Assembly: GCF_019457905.1 (NCBI RefSeq)
Contig: NZ_JAHZSV010000040.1
Location: forward strand, 1-42,456
Length of the DNA: 42,456 nt
Origin: Flagellimonas abyssi
GTDB taxonomy: Bacteria; Bacteroidota; Bacteroidia; Flavobacteriales; Flavobacteriaceae
Direction of reading: 5' to 3'
Shown: positions 1 to 8,181 of the stretch, piece by piece
Layout of the letters: each line of letters opens with the position of its first letter
How positions within the stretch are numbered: the first letter of the stretch is position 1
Program-made: the position numbers and the translations under genes
Notes under the pieces: generated by a model
The model's database searches: none
Told to the model about the DNA's origin: nothing
What the model saw: the letters and a program-made list of their open reading frames with translations, nothing else

Positions 1-590
1 ATTGTCCTGAAAAAAGGGAGGGTTACAGGTCATCAAATAAGGTATCAATATTATTCTCGTCCCGTTAACATGAACATACATCCCTAAGTTTTAAGGATAA
101 TTAAGCTACAAAAAATTTAGATATAGTATTTGTTGGTTACATTTTTATAGAAAGTGTTACAAAGCGTTGAATTATAGATTGCCTTTGAGGATCAGTAATT
201 AAGTTTTTAAAGTTGAAAACAAATAGCTTTAAATCATTACTGTTTTTATGGGTAGTTGGGCAGATAAAATACTCCAACATATTCAGTACTGGTTTCCACT
301 AAAAAACTATAAAAAAACAACGGCCTTGTTCTTATCCATGTACGTATCAGTATAGAAAAGCAAGGGTTTAACCAGAGTACTTACAACAAGGTCTTAGTGG
401 ATAATAGGTGGTATTCTACAAGTAAGTTACACTAATGCAATCCAGCTATTTTTTGAGCAGAAAAGTTGAAGTATCAAAATTAATTATTATGTTCGTACAT
501 AATAACGAAAAATATCCTCCATATTTATTTAGATGAAATAATTGCTGATCATTCAACAAGCGGGTGTTTCATCTCTTTTTAACCAATGCC
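1..590. other. Intergenic region upstream of the mannan locus
   Basis: No credible coding sequence is seen on either strand; all frames are broken by frequent stops and the region is AT-rich. The only clear signals are at its right end: a promoter-like element and a GntR-type inverted repeat at 466-505. A weak 7-bp inverted repeat (CCTTGTT near 323, AACAAGG near 385) with a long loop has no obvious meaning. The end of an upstream gene outside the window cannot be identified. Confidence 0.6.
466..505 (+). promoter_or_regulatory. Promoter with embedded GntR-type operator before first GH92
   Basis: A perfect inverted repeat lies at 484-505: left arm TTATTATGT, spacer TCGT, right arm ACATAATAA. 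The left arm overlaps TATGTTCG (488-495), one mismatch from the Bacteroidota -7 box TAnnTTTG. A TTG at 466-468 sits 19 bp upstream as a plausible -33 element. The repeat ends 85 bp before the GH92 start. The same core recurs before gntR and before the PMI gene, so this is probably the operator of the locus repressor; binding would cover the -7 box. The repeat is seen directly; the regulator assignment is inferred. Confidence 0.6.
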
Positions 591-2777
591 ATGAAAATTA
601 AACAACCTATACTGTTTCTATGTATATCCGTGATATTAAGTTCGTGTAAAACGGATAAGACCAAGTCAGATGGTGAACCTGCAGATCTTGATAAAACACC
701 TTACGAATATGTTAATACATTTATAGGAACAGCTCCTCTGTTGGATGAGGAAATTATAGGATATACTCCTCCAAAGGATTGGAGGGTTTGGGCAGGTTTG
801 ACTTACCCAGGGTCATCATTGCCAAACGCTATGGTACAGCTAAGTCCAATCACGGAATATGGTACAGGAGCAGGTTACGAGTATGAGGATACTGAAATTT
901 TGGGATTTGCCCATACCAACAAGGGACACTGGAATTTATGCAATCTACCAGTTCTGCCTATTTCTTCCCGGGCAAAAGCACCCTACAAAGGGACTTTTTC
1001 ACATGATAATGAATCGGCTTCCCCCGATTTCTATCAGGTTCATTTACAGAATTATGATATCAATGTAAGATTGACTTCAACACTTAGGGCCGCCATACAT
1101 GAATATCAATATGGGAAGGCCGATGGAAAAAGAATATTGTTTGATTTGGGAACTGCCAACAACCATGTTTCCGATTGGGAGATTTCCAAAGTATCATCCA
1201 ACGAAATCAGTGGTTTTCAGAAGGTGGGAAGAGATAAAATTCATTTTTTTGCCCGAATCGATGGTGCTATTGATAGCATTGCATCGACCAACCTTGGAAA
1301 ACCCAAAGGATATGCGATTGTACATTTAAAGGACAATAGTAAAGAAAAAGTTACCATGAAGATGGGATTGTCCTATGTGAACGTTGATAATGCAAAGCTG
1401 AATTTGGATAAAGAGGTTGGGTCTAAATCTTTTGATGAAGTGTTTGGTGAGGGGAAAAAAATATGGTCGGATTTCCTAAATCAAATTGAGGTTACCGGCG
1501 GATCCGAAAAGGAAAAGGAAATCTTCTACACCTCCCTTTATAAATCTTTTTTATGGCCAGCATTAAGAAGTGACAGCAATGGAGACTTTGTGGATGCTTC
1601 GGGTAATATTCAGAATAAGGATTTTCAGTATTACACCATACCTTCATTATGGGATACTTATAGAAATAAAGTAGTGTTGATGGAGATTTTAAGGCCAGAA
1701 GTAACATCAGATGTTATCGAATCCCTTATCGACAGGGGTAAGGTTACCGGATTTATCCCTACATTTTTCCACGGAGATCATGCAGCATCTTTTATAACAG
1801 GGTCTTATTTGCGTGGCATAAAAGATTTTGATGTGGAAAAAGCATATGAGCTTCTACTTAACAATGCTTATAAAGAAGGAGGAACTCGTCCGTATATAAA
1901 AGAGTATATGGAACTCGGGTATATTTCAGACCCCAAAATAGAGGAGCCCAACACCGAATCCAAAGGAAAGGCTGGGGTGTCCAAAACCTTGGAATTTGCC
2001 TATGATGATTATTCCCTTTCGTTATTGGCAAAGGAAATGGGTGATTCGGAACACCAAAATGATTTATTTGAAAGATCTAACAACTATAAGAACGTATTCG
2101 ACCAGAAAACCAATTTTATGCGCGGTAGATTGGCAAATGGTGATTGGATCACTCCCTTCAATCCAGAATACCCTTATTACGAGTATATGTACAGAGAGGC
2201 AAATGCCTGGCAGGTTTCTTTTTTTGTACCCCACGATATGCATGGCCTTATCGACCAATATGGAAGCAGTGAAAAGTTTGAGGAAAAACTGGACTCGCTT
2301 TTTTCCTATAAATGGAACCCCAACCATATTGCACGAAATGTTTCTGGGTTTATGGGGCAATATAGCCAAGGAAACCAACCAGGGCACGAAGCTCCGTTCT
2401 CCTATTATTTTATTGATAAGCCAGAGAAATCACAAGCATTCATCGATAAGTTATTGTCCGATTATTATGGAATTGGTAAAGAAGGACTGGCACTTTCCGG
2501 TATGGATGATGCGGGGGAAATGTCTTCCTGGTACGTATTCAATGCATTGGGTCTATATCCGTTTTCCCCTACGGACCCTGAATACTTGGTTACTGTTCCC
2601 ATTTTTGACACGGTAACCTGGCACTTGAAGGATGATAAGACTTTGAAGCTCATTAGGGAAGGGGACACGAGAGAAATCAAAGGCATACATGTCGATGGAA
2701 CAAAAATAGATGCCTACTTTATTGATCACTCCATATTTGAAAGGGGAGGAGAGGTTTTAATTCGAACAAAGAATTAA
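591..2777 (+). CDS. GH92 family alpha-mannosidase, lipoprotein
   Basis: Exo-acting alpha-mannosidase of the calcium-dependent, inverting family GH92, here 728 residues, a normal length. The ATG at 591 is chosen over an upstream GTG at 564 because it begins a lipoprotein signal, MKIKQPILFLCISVILSSC, with lipobox LSSC. The mature protein opens with YVNTFIGTAP, typical of GH92. The motif REANAWQVSFFVPHD places Glu536 where the family's general acid is expected, and GMDDAGEMSSWYVFNALG (Asp639, Asp640) is the acidic cluster expected to supply the base. No acidic run follows the lipid cysteine, so I infer a periplasm-facing anchor. It is the first gene after the 466-505 promoter, 65 bp before the GH2 gene. 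Linkage specificity (alpha-1,2, 1,3 or other) cannot be read from the sequence. Confidence 0.93.
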   Translation: MKIKQPILFLCISVILSSCKTDKTKSDGEPADLDKTPYEYVNTFIGTAPLLDEEIIGYTPPKDWRVWAGLTYPGSSLPNAMVQLSPITEYGTGAGYEYEDTEILGFAHTNKGHWNLCNLPVLPISSRAKAPYKGTFSHDNESASPDFYQVHLQNYDINVRLTSTLRAAIHEYQYGKADGKRILFDLGTANNHVSDWEISKVSSNEISGFQKVGRDKIHFFARIDGAIDSIASTNLGKPKGYAIVHLKDNSKEKVTMKMGLSYVNVDNAKLNLDKEVGSKSFDEVFGEGKKIWSDFLNQIEVTGGSEKEKEIFYTSLYKSFLWPALRSDSNGDFVDASGNIQNKDFQYYTIPSLWDTYRNKVVLMEILRPEVTSDVIESLIDRGKVTGFIPTFFHGDHAASFITGSYLRGIKDFDVEKAYELLLNNAYKEGGTRPYIKEYMELGYISDPKIEEPNTESKGKAGVSKTLEFAYDDYSLSLLAKEMGDSEHQNDLFERSNNYKNVFDQKTNFMRGRLANGDWITPFNPEYPYYEYMYREANAWQVSFFVPHDMHGLIDQYGSSEKFEEKLDSLFSYKWNPNHIARNVSGFMGQYSQGNQPGHEAPFSYYFIDKPEKSQAFIDKLLSDYYGIGKEGLALSGMDDAGEMSSWYVFNALGLYPFSPTDPEYLVTVPIFDTVTWHLKDDKTLKLIREGDTREIKGIHVDGTKIDAYFIDHSIFERGGEVLIRTKN

Positions 2778-2842
2778 TAGCAATGCTCATTGTCATAAAA
2801 CAAATACCTTAGATAGAACAACCGAAACTCATTTAATAGATT

Positions 2843-5304
2843 ATGAAATCATACCTTTTACAAACAGGACTGTTATTCCTTCTTTTGTTGACTAGCTGTA
2901 AAATGGAGGAAAAAAAAGATGGGTCGAACATGGGTTCCGAAGCCATTTTAAAAACCAGATGGACCGATCAGGTAGACCCAAACCATGTTTTGCCCGAGTA
3001 TCCCCGACCTATTCAACAACGTAAGGAATGGATGAATCTAAACGGGTATTGGCAAGTTGATACTTCTCCAAAGCAAGATATTTCTTTTGGCACTGTTCTT
3101 TCAGATACTATTTTAGTGCCATTCGCGGTGGAATCCTATCTCTCCGCAGTCCAAGAAAAAACGGATGACCTTCTCTATCGCAAAACATTTACGGTACCGG
3201 AGGATTGGGATGATCAAGTCATATTGAATTTTGAGGGCGTCGATTATGACGCAACCATTTATGTCAACACACAAAAAGTGGGAGAGCATAAGGGCGCCTT
3301 CGATCACTTTTCATTTAACATTACCAAGTATCTAACTAAAGGTGAGCAGGAATTGATGGTCAGAGTTCATGATGCTTCCAATGATGGTTTACAGCCCGTG
3401 GGAAAACAGGTCAAAAAACCTGAAGGAATTTTTTATACTTCCACGACCGGTATTTGGCAAACGGTATGGGTCGAACCAGTTTCAACCAACCACATCCAGT
3501 CCTTCAAAGTGGAATCGGATATCGATAAAGGTCAAATTGATTTTTTTGCTGAAGCCACAGAAGGAAATGGAACCATCAAGTTGGTCCTAAAAGATGGAGA
3601 TCATTTGGTTGCCGAAACAGAAGGCTCCCCAGGAGATCATATTATACTCGAAGTTCCAGAGCCAAAATTATGGAGCCCAGAGCAGCCTTTTCTGTATGAT
3701 TTGGAAGTACAATTGGTCAATAATGGTTCCATAACCGATGAGTTTTCCAGTTACGTGGCCATGCGTAAAATCAGTTTGGGAAAAGATAAAAACAATGATA
3801 CCAAGATACTATTGAACAACGAACCTTATTTTCAGGTCGGTGTTCTGGATCAAGGGTACTGGCCGGATGGTTTGATGACCCCCCTACAGAAGAAGCTTAT
3901 ATATGGGATATTGAAACCTTTAAAAAGATGGGCTTTAACTTGTTGCGCAAACATGCAAAAACCGAAAGCCAACGTTGGTATTACCTATGCGATAAATTGG
4001 GAATGCTGGTTTGGCAAGATATGCCGCAAGTTTACCCACACGAAGATTTTGAAGAAAGGCTCACCCCGAAAGACAAACAGCAGTTTGAAAGTGAACTCAA
4101 AGCCATGGTGGATGACCTTTATAACTACCCGAGTATCGTCATGTGGGTCATTTTTAATGAAGGGTGGGGACAATACGACACAGAAAGGCTTACCCATTGG
4201 GTAGAAGATATGGATGAAACAAGATTGGTGAGCAATGCCAGCGGTTGGACAGATTATAACGTTGGGGATATTATAGACATGCACAGCTATCCCGGCCCCG
4301 ATATTTATCCGGTGGAAGAAAAGCGGGCGACCGTATTGGGGGAATTTGGAGGCCTTGGATTGGCGGTTCCAGAACATCTATGGCAGGAGAACAATTGGGG
4401 TTACCGTGAAATGACGGATACCTTGGAATTTAAAAACTCTTACGCAGAGCTGTGGGACAATGTATGGCAAATGAAACAGGGCAATGCGGCAAGCGCAGTG
4501 GTGTACACGCAGCTATCCGATGTGGAAGGGGAAGTAAATGGTCTGGTAACCTATGATCGCGAAATCATAAAATTGCCTGTGGAATTCCTTTATAATGTTC
4601 ATAACGATAATATGGTTTCCCCGGTAGTCATTTCTTCCGATCACTCTATGTTTTTGGAGAATGAGAAAGTCGCATTGGCAAATCGAAAAGGAGAGACCAT
4701 ATACTACACGCTAGACGGTTCAGATCCAACAGAGAGTTCAAATAAATATACCAAACCCATATGGGTCAAAGCAACATCATTGCTGAAGGCAAGGTCTATA
4801 GATGGTGATGAAAAGAGTAAAGTAACGCAGAAGCAGTTTGAAAAAGTAGACTCCTTGAATCCCCCACAGTTTCAATTGGGTGAAGATTTTCAGAACGGTT
4901 TGAAATATTCCTATTACCAAGGGCAATGGGATTATCTACCAGATTTTAGTCAACTCGAATCATTGAAGTCGGGTATTGCAGACGGCATTGATTTGGACAA
5001 AGCAACTAGGGAGAGCGATTTTGGCTTGACTTTCGATGGGTACGTTCGCCTTATGGAGGATGGTATTTATACCTTTCATTTGACATCGGACGATGGTTCC
5101 ATGCTATGGATCAATGATAAGAAGGTCATTGAACATGATGGGCACCACGCCATGGATACCAAAACGATAGATCTACCGCTTCAAAAAGGATATCATAAAC
5201 TTTCGCTCCATTATTTCCAAGCTAAGGGTGGATTGGGATTAGATGTAAAAATCATAGGACCGGATGGCAGGAATTTGTCAAAGGACAACTATGTACATAA
5301 CTAA
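2843..5304 (+). pseudogene. GH2 family glycosidase with CHB_HEX_C-like and PA14 domains, frameshifted
   Basis: Two overlapping frames encode one glycoside hydrolase family 2 lipoprotein. The first, 2843-4204, has a signal with lipobox LTSC, the GH2 sugar-binding domain (about residues 45-210) and the immunoglobulin-like domain, then loses homology after VGVLDQGYWPDGLMT. The second continues the same protein (TEEAYIWDIETFKKMGFNLLRKH) to 5304 with the TIM barrel. Candidate acid/base is Glu in IFNEGWGQ (4159-4161) and candidate nucleophile Glu in LGEFGG (4342-4344). A chitobiase C-terminal-like segment (YYTLDGSDPTESS) and a PA14-like domain (GYVRLMEDGIYTFHLTSDDG) follow. Restoring one C in the C6 run at 3879-3884 gives a continuous protein of about 820 residues with all domains. 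Both halves look otherwise undecayed, so this is a recent mutation or a sequencing error. Substrate is unknown; beta-galactoside, beta-mannoside and others are possible. Confidence 0.85.
3879..3884 (+). other. C6 homopolymer at the GH2 frameshift
   Basis: The run reads A, six C, T. Six C gives ACC CCC CTA and a switch out of frame; seven C would give ACC CCC CCT ACA GAA GAA and continue the GH2 barrel. Homopolymer contraction by polymerase slippage, or a base-calling error, explains it most simply. A -1 slip of the ribosome on the CCC codon would also restore the frame, but no canonical slippery heptamer is present. Confidence 0.8.
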
Positions 5305-5367
5305 TAGAGTATTCCCAGGTTTCTTTTAAATGTTGATGCATATAAATGAAAAACGCTGATATAGTGT

Positions 5368-5394
5368 TATTTTTGATTGTATGTGCAAACATTA
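5368..5394 (+). promoter_or_regulatory. Putative gntR promoter and operator
   Basis: TATTTTTG at 5368-5375 matches the Bacteroidota -7 box TAnnTTTG exactly. Just downstream, at 5381-5392, lies ATGT, spacer GCAA, ACAT, the same half-sites and 4-bp spacing as the two stronger repeats of this locus. Read on the other strand its core ATGTTTGCACATA differs by one base from ATGTTTGTACATA of the site before the PMI gene. It lies about where transcription would start, 30 bp before gntR, so autoregulation is likely. No convincing -33 TTG was found. Confidence 0.45.
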
Positions 5395-5422
5395 AAAAGC
5401 AGTATTATAATTTAGACGCCAA

Positions 5423-6151
5423 ATGAAATTTGAAATAGACCACAAAAGTCCAGTTCCTTTGCACGCCCAAGTTGAGCAATTGCTCCGTGAATTAATAGCA
5501 CAGGAGGAGTACCAAAAAGGAAAGACACTTCCCAGCGAAGTTGAATTGAGCAAACGACTGGCAATCTCCAGATCTACCGTGAGGCAAGCAGTCAAAAAGC
5601 TTGTATTTGAGGGGCTGTTGGTAAGGAAGAAAAAGGCAGGTACTCGAGTTGCACCGCAACCTGTAAGTTCGCGTTCCAATAATTGGTTGAGCTTTTCGCA
5701 GGAAATGAAAGTAAGGGGGATTCCGATAAGGAATTTTGAACTGCATTTAAGTTGGGTAAAACCCCCCTCCAATGTTGTTGACTTTTTTAATATTCCTGAA
5801 GATAAAAAAGTTCTTAAGATGGAACGGGTAAGAGGAAAGCCAGACGAGCCTTTTGTTTATTTTGTATCCTACTTTCATCCCCGAATTGGGCTAACAGGCG
5901 AAGAAGATTTTAAAATGCCCCTGTATGAAATGCTTGAACAAGAGCATTCAACAATAGCGTCACTATCCAAAGAAGAAATCAGTGCAACAGCATCCAATGA
6001 GTTGGTGTCCCAAAAACTTGAGATTGAAATAGGAACTCCTGTGTTGTTCAGAAAACGATTTGTTTTTGATCAAGGGGAACGACCCATTGAGTTCAATTTT
6101 GGCTATTATAAATCCGATAGTTTTATTTATTCGGTTGAAAGTAGTCGATAG
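5423..6151 (+). CDS. GntR-family transcriptional regulator with UTRA domain
   Basis: A 242-residue HutC-subfamily GntR regulator. Residues about 8-75 form the winged helix-turn-helix (PLHAQVEQLLRELI, LPSEVELSKRLAISRSTVRQ, LVFEGLLVRKK). Residues about 90-235 match a UTRA ligand-binding domain, ending in the usual RPIEFNFGYYKSDSF segment. UTRA domains generally sense small, often phosphorylated sugars, so mannose-6-phosphate or a mannoside is a reasonable but untested effector. The gene sits between the GH92-GH2 pair and the PMI-SusCD operon, and ATGT-N4-ACAT inverted repeats lie upstream of all three units, so it is probably the local repressor. Glycan loci in this phylum often use SusR, hybrid two-component or sigma/anti-sigma regulators; GntR control fits a monosaccharide-sensing locus. 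Confidence 0.93.
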   Translation: MKFEIDHKSPVPLHAQVEQLLRELIAQEEYQKGKTLPSEVELSKRLAISRSTVRQAVKKLVFEGLLVRKKKAGTRVAPQPVSSRSNNWLSFSQEMKVRGIPIRNFELHLSWVKPPSNVVDFFNIPEDKKVLKMERVRGKPDEPFVYFVSYFHPRIGLTGEEDFKMPLYEMLEQEHSTIASLSKEEISATASNELVSQKLEIEIGTPVLFRKRFVFDQGERPIEFNFGYYKSDSFIYSVESSR

Positions 6152-6249
6152 GGAATTGTTAAATTCCTAATATTATCCTCGATAACCAAGCACTTTCCAA
6201 ATTATAAAAGCAACTTTTTATTAAAATAGCATGATTTAAATAAAATAAA

Positions 6250-6271
6250 TTATTATGTTTGTACATAAGTA
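6250..6271 (+). promoter_or_regulatory. Promoter -7 box inside GntR-type operator before the PMI operon
   Basis: Left arm TTATTATGT, spacer TTGT, right arm ACATAAGTA: the left arm is identical to the 484-505 site and seven of nine right-arm bases match. TATGTTTG (6254-6261) within it is a perfect TAnnTTTG -7 box, 34 bp before the ATG at 6296. A second partial half-site (GTACATTATAA) follows immediately. This is the likely main promoter and operator for the 6296-19796 operon. Confidence 0.6.
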
Positions 6272-6295
6272 CATTATAATTTATTTATTGATTTA

Positions 6296-8098
6296 ATGAT
6301 TCAGAACGAAGAAAAAAGCAAAAGCACATTGGGAATAAAGCGTAAGACCGACCAATATATATTACCCCCTACTCAAGTTTCAAGCCTGCATCAAGATGGC
6401 CAATATGATATTTATCCACGACATCATATGGAAAGCGGAAAAATCTTCGAAGGTTATGAAGGGCTTGCAGATTTTATCATCAAACACAAAACAGTTTGCT
6501 TTGATGGATTTTCAGGGGTGGCATGGGAGATTGTGGCCCATAAAATATGTGATGCCGTCAAGAGCAAGGGTTTTACAGTCAATGCCATCGCAATTGAGGA
6601 ATGTTTAAAGGATGAAAATGAAATTGCATCCATGGTCGCTCCCTTTTTAGGGGAAGAGGAATCGGTATGGGGGAGAAAATGTGATTTTTCCCTTTTGGAT
6701 TATTTTGATAAGGAAAAGCTCAAGACTGTCAAGCCCAATGATCAAAGTGTAATCAATATAGTTTACGGGAGCGGTGCCAGTTTAGTGGATTGGGATTGCC
6801 CGTTGGTTTATTTTGATTTGCCAAAAAATGAATTGCAGTACCGAATGAGGGCTGGTTCAGTAACCAATTTGGGTATATCCACTTCCAATGTGGATTTTAA
6901 AATGTACAAACATTACTACTTTATTGACTGGGTGGTTTTGAACCAAGAGAAAGAGAGATTGGCCTCCAAAATAGATGTCATTGTAGATGCGCAGTTCAGC
7001 GGTACGATTACATGGTCACACATGAACGATATCAAGGAAGCTCTTAAAGTGCTGGCCACTTCTGTATTCAGGGTAAGGCCTTGGTTTGAGCCAGGAGCAT
7101 GGGGAGGTGAATGGATGAAGGAGCACATATCTGGTTTGAACAAAGATGTCGTCAATTATGCTTGGGCATTTTCTTTGATCGTTCCCGAAAATGGACTGCT
7201 TTTTGAAAGTGATGGTAACCTTCTCGAGATTTCTTTTGATTTTCTGATGGACCAAGAATCCAAAAATGTGTTGGGCAAGCATGAACCAACCTTTGGAACC
7301 GAGTTTCCCATTCGCTTCAATTTTTTGGATACCTATGAAGGAGGGAATCTATCCATTCAATGTCACCCCAGCCTTACGTATATTCAAGAAGAATTTGGGG
7401 AGAACATAACACAGGATGAATGCTATTATATTTTGGACTGTAAGGAAGATGCCAGTGTTTATCTGGGATTTCAAAACGACATAGATCCAGAAGCATTTAA
7501 GGCAGACCTTATACGTAGTCAGGATGAGAATGTTGAATTGGACATTGTCGACTATGTGCAAAAGCACCCTTCCAAAAAGCATGAGCTTTACCTTATTCCC
7601 AATGGAACCGTACACAGTGCAGGTTCTGGTAATATGGTGCTGGAAATCAGTGCCACCCCATATATTTTCACCTTCAAAATGTACGATTGGTTGCGATTGG
7701 ACCTCAATGGAAAGCCACGTCCTATCAATATTGAGCATGCCTTTAAGAACCTGAATTTTGATAGAAAAGGAGAAAATGTACCCAAGGAGCTTTTCTCTAA
7801 AACTTATGTGGCCGAAGAGACCTCGGATCATTCCATTACCAATTACCCAACCCATCCCGATCATTTCTATGACGTCAGAAGACTTGAATTCGATGCAATT
7901 ATTGAAAGAAGCACCGAAAACTCATGTCAGGTAATGATGTTGGTCGAAGGGGACCGGATTCAATTGGAAACTGAAAACGGTCATGTGGAAACACTTGCTT
8001 ATGCCGAAACTTTTGTTGTTCCAGCTGCTGCTAAAAGCTTCAAGTTGAAAAATTTGGGTCAAGGTAGGGCCAAAGTCATAAACGCATTTCTAAAATAA
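6296..8098 (+). CDS. manA: Class I mannose-6-phosphate isomerase with degenerate kinase-like N-terminal domain
   Basis: A cytoplasmic zinc enzyme interconverting mannose-6-phosphate and fructose-6-phosphate. Of 600 residues, about 265-600 form the type I PMI cupin. Metal ligands are visible: Gln355 and His357 in SIQCHP, Glu375 in DECYYIL, His440 in GTVHSAG. Simple bacterial PMIs are about 315-390 residues, so the first 260 are extra. That part resembles a uridine-kinase-like P-loop fold: TVCFDGFSG (about 66-74) aligns with a Walker A strand-loop but lacks the GK[ST] residues (Trp and Glu lie there). Later segments CPLVYFDLPKNELQYRMR and HYYFIDWVVLN fit the same fold. I infer a non-catalytic domain, perhaps regulatory. 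First gene of the operon; SusC follows after 83 bp. The gene symbol rests on function, not on orthology to E. coli manA. Confidence 0.88.
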   Translation: MIQNEEKSKSTLGIKRKTDQYILPPTQVSSLHQDGQYDIYPRHHMESGKIFEGYEGLADFIIKHKTVCFDGFSGVAWEIVAHKICDAVKSKGFTVNAIAIEECLKDENEIASMVAPFLGEEESVWGRKCDFSLLDYFDKEKLKTVKPNDQSVINIVYGSGASLVDWDCPLVYFDLPKNELQYRMRAGSVTNLGISTSNVDFKMYKHYYFIDWVVLNQEKERLASKIDVIVDAQFSGTITWSHMNDIKEALKVLATSVFRVRPWFEPGAWGGEWMKEHISGLNKDVVNYAWAFSLIVPENGLLFESDGNLLEISFDFLMDQESKNVLGKHEPTFGTEFPIRFNFLDTYEGGNLSIQCHPSLTYIQEEFGENITQDECYYILDCKEDASVYLGFQNDIDPEAFKADLIRSQDENVELDIVDYVQKHPSKKHELYLIPNGTVHSAGSGNMVLEISATPYIFTFKMYDWLRLDLNGKPRPINIEHAFKNLNFDRKGENVPKELFSKTYVAEETSDHSITNYPTHPDHFYDVRRLEFDAIIERSTENSCQVMMLVEGDRIQLETENGHVETLAYAETFVVPAAAKSFKLKNLGQGRAKVINAFLK

Positions 8099-8181
8099 AT
8101 ACCATGAAAAACAAACGAAAACGCACTGAGTAGTACAACTAAACGCACACAAAAAACTAAAAATTAGCTTAAAACAAACGT

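Noticed and set aside
322..392. Inverted repeat CCTTGTT / AACAAGG in the left intergenic region
   Set aside because: Seven base pairs with a loop of more than 50 bases; expected by chance.
1996..2616. A 206-codon plus-strand frame inside the first GH92 gene
   Set aside because: Overlaps conserved GH92 catalytic sequence in another frame; composition unlike a real protein.
3879..3900. Programmed ribosomal -1 frameshift in the GH2 gene
   Set aside because: A slip on CCC would restore the frame, but there is no X-XXY-YYZ heptamer and no obvious downstream stem; GH2 genes are not known to need it.
5291..5300. ATGTACATAA near the end of the GH2 gene, resembling the GntR site
   Set aside because: It lacks the 4-bp spacer between half-sites and lies in coding sequence at the 3' end of the gene.
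6152..6180. Stem GGAATT/AATTCC directly after gntR
   Set aside because: Short AT-rich stem without a T-run; too weak to call a terminator.
8104..8133. Short frame MKNKRKRTE between the PMI and SusC genes
   Set aside because: Only nine codons, in an A-rich spacer where such frames arise by chance; no link to a terminator or attenuator structure.
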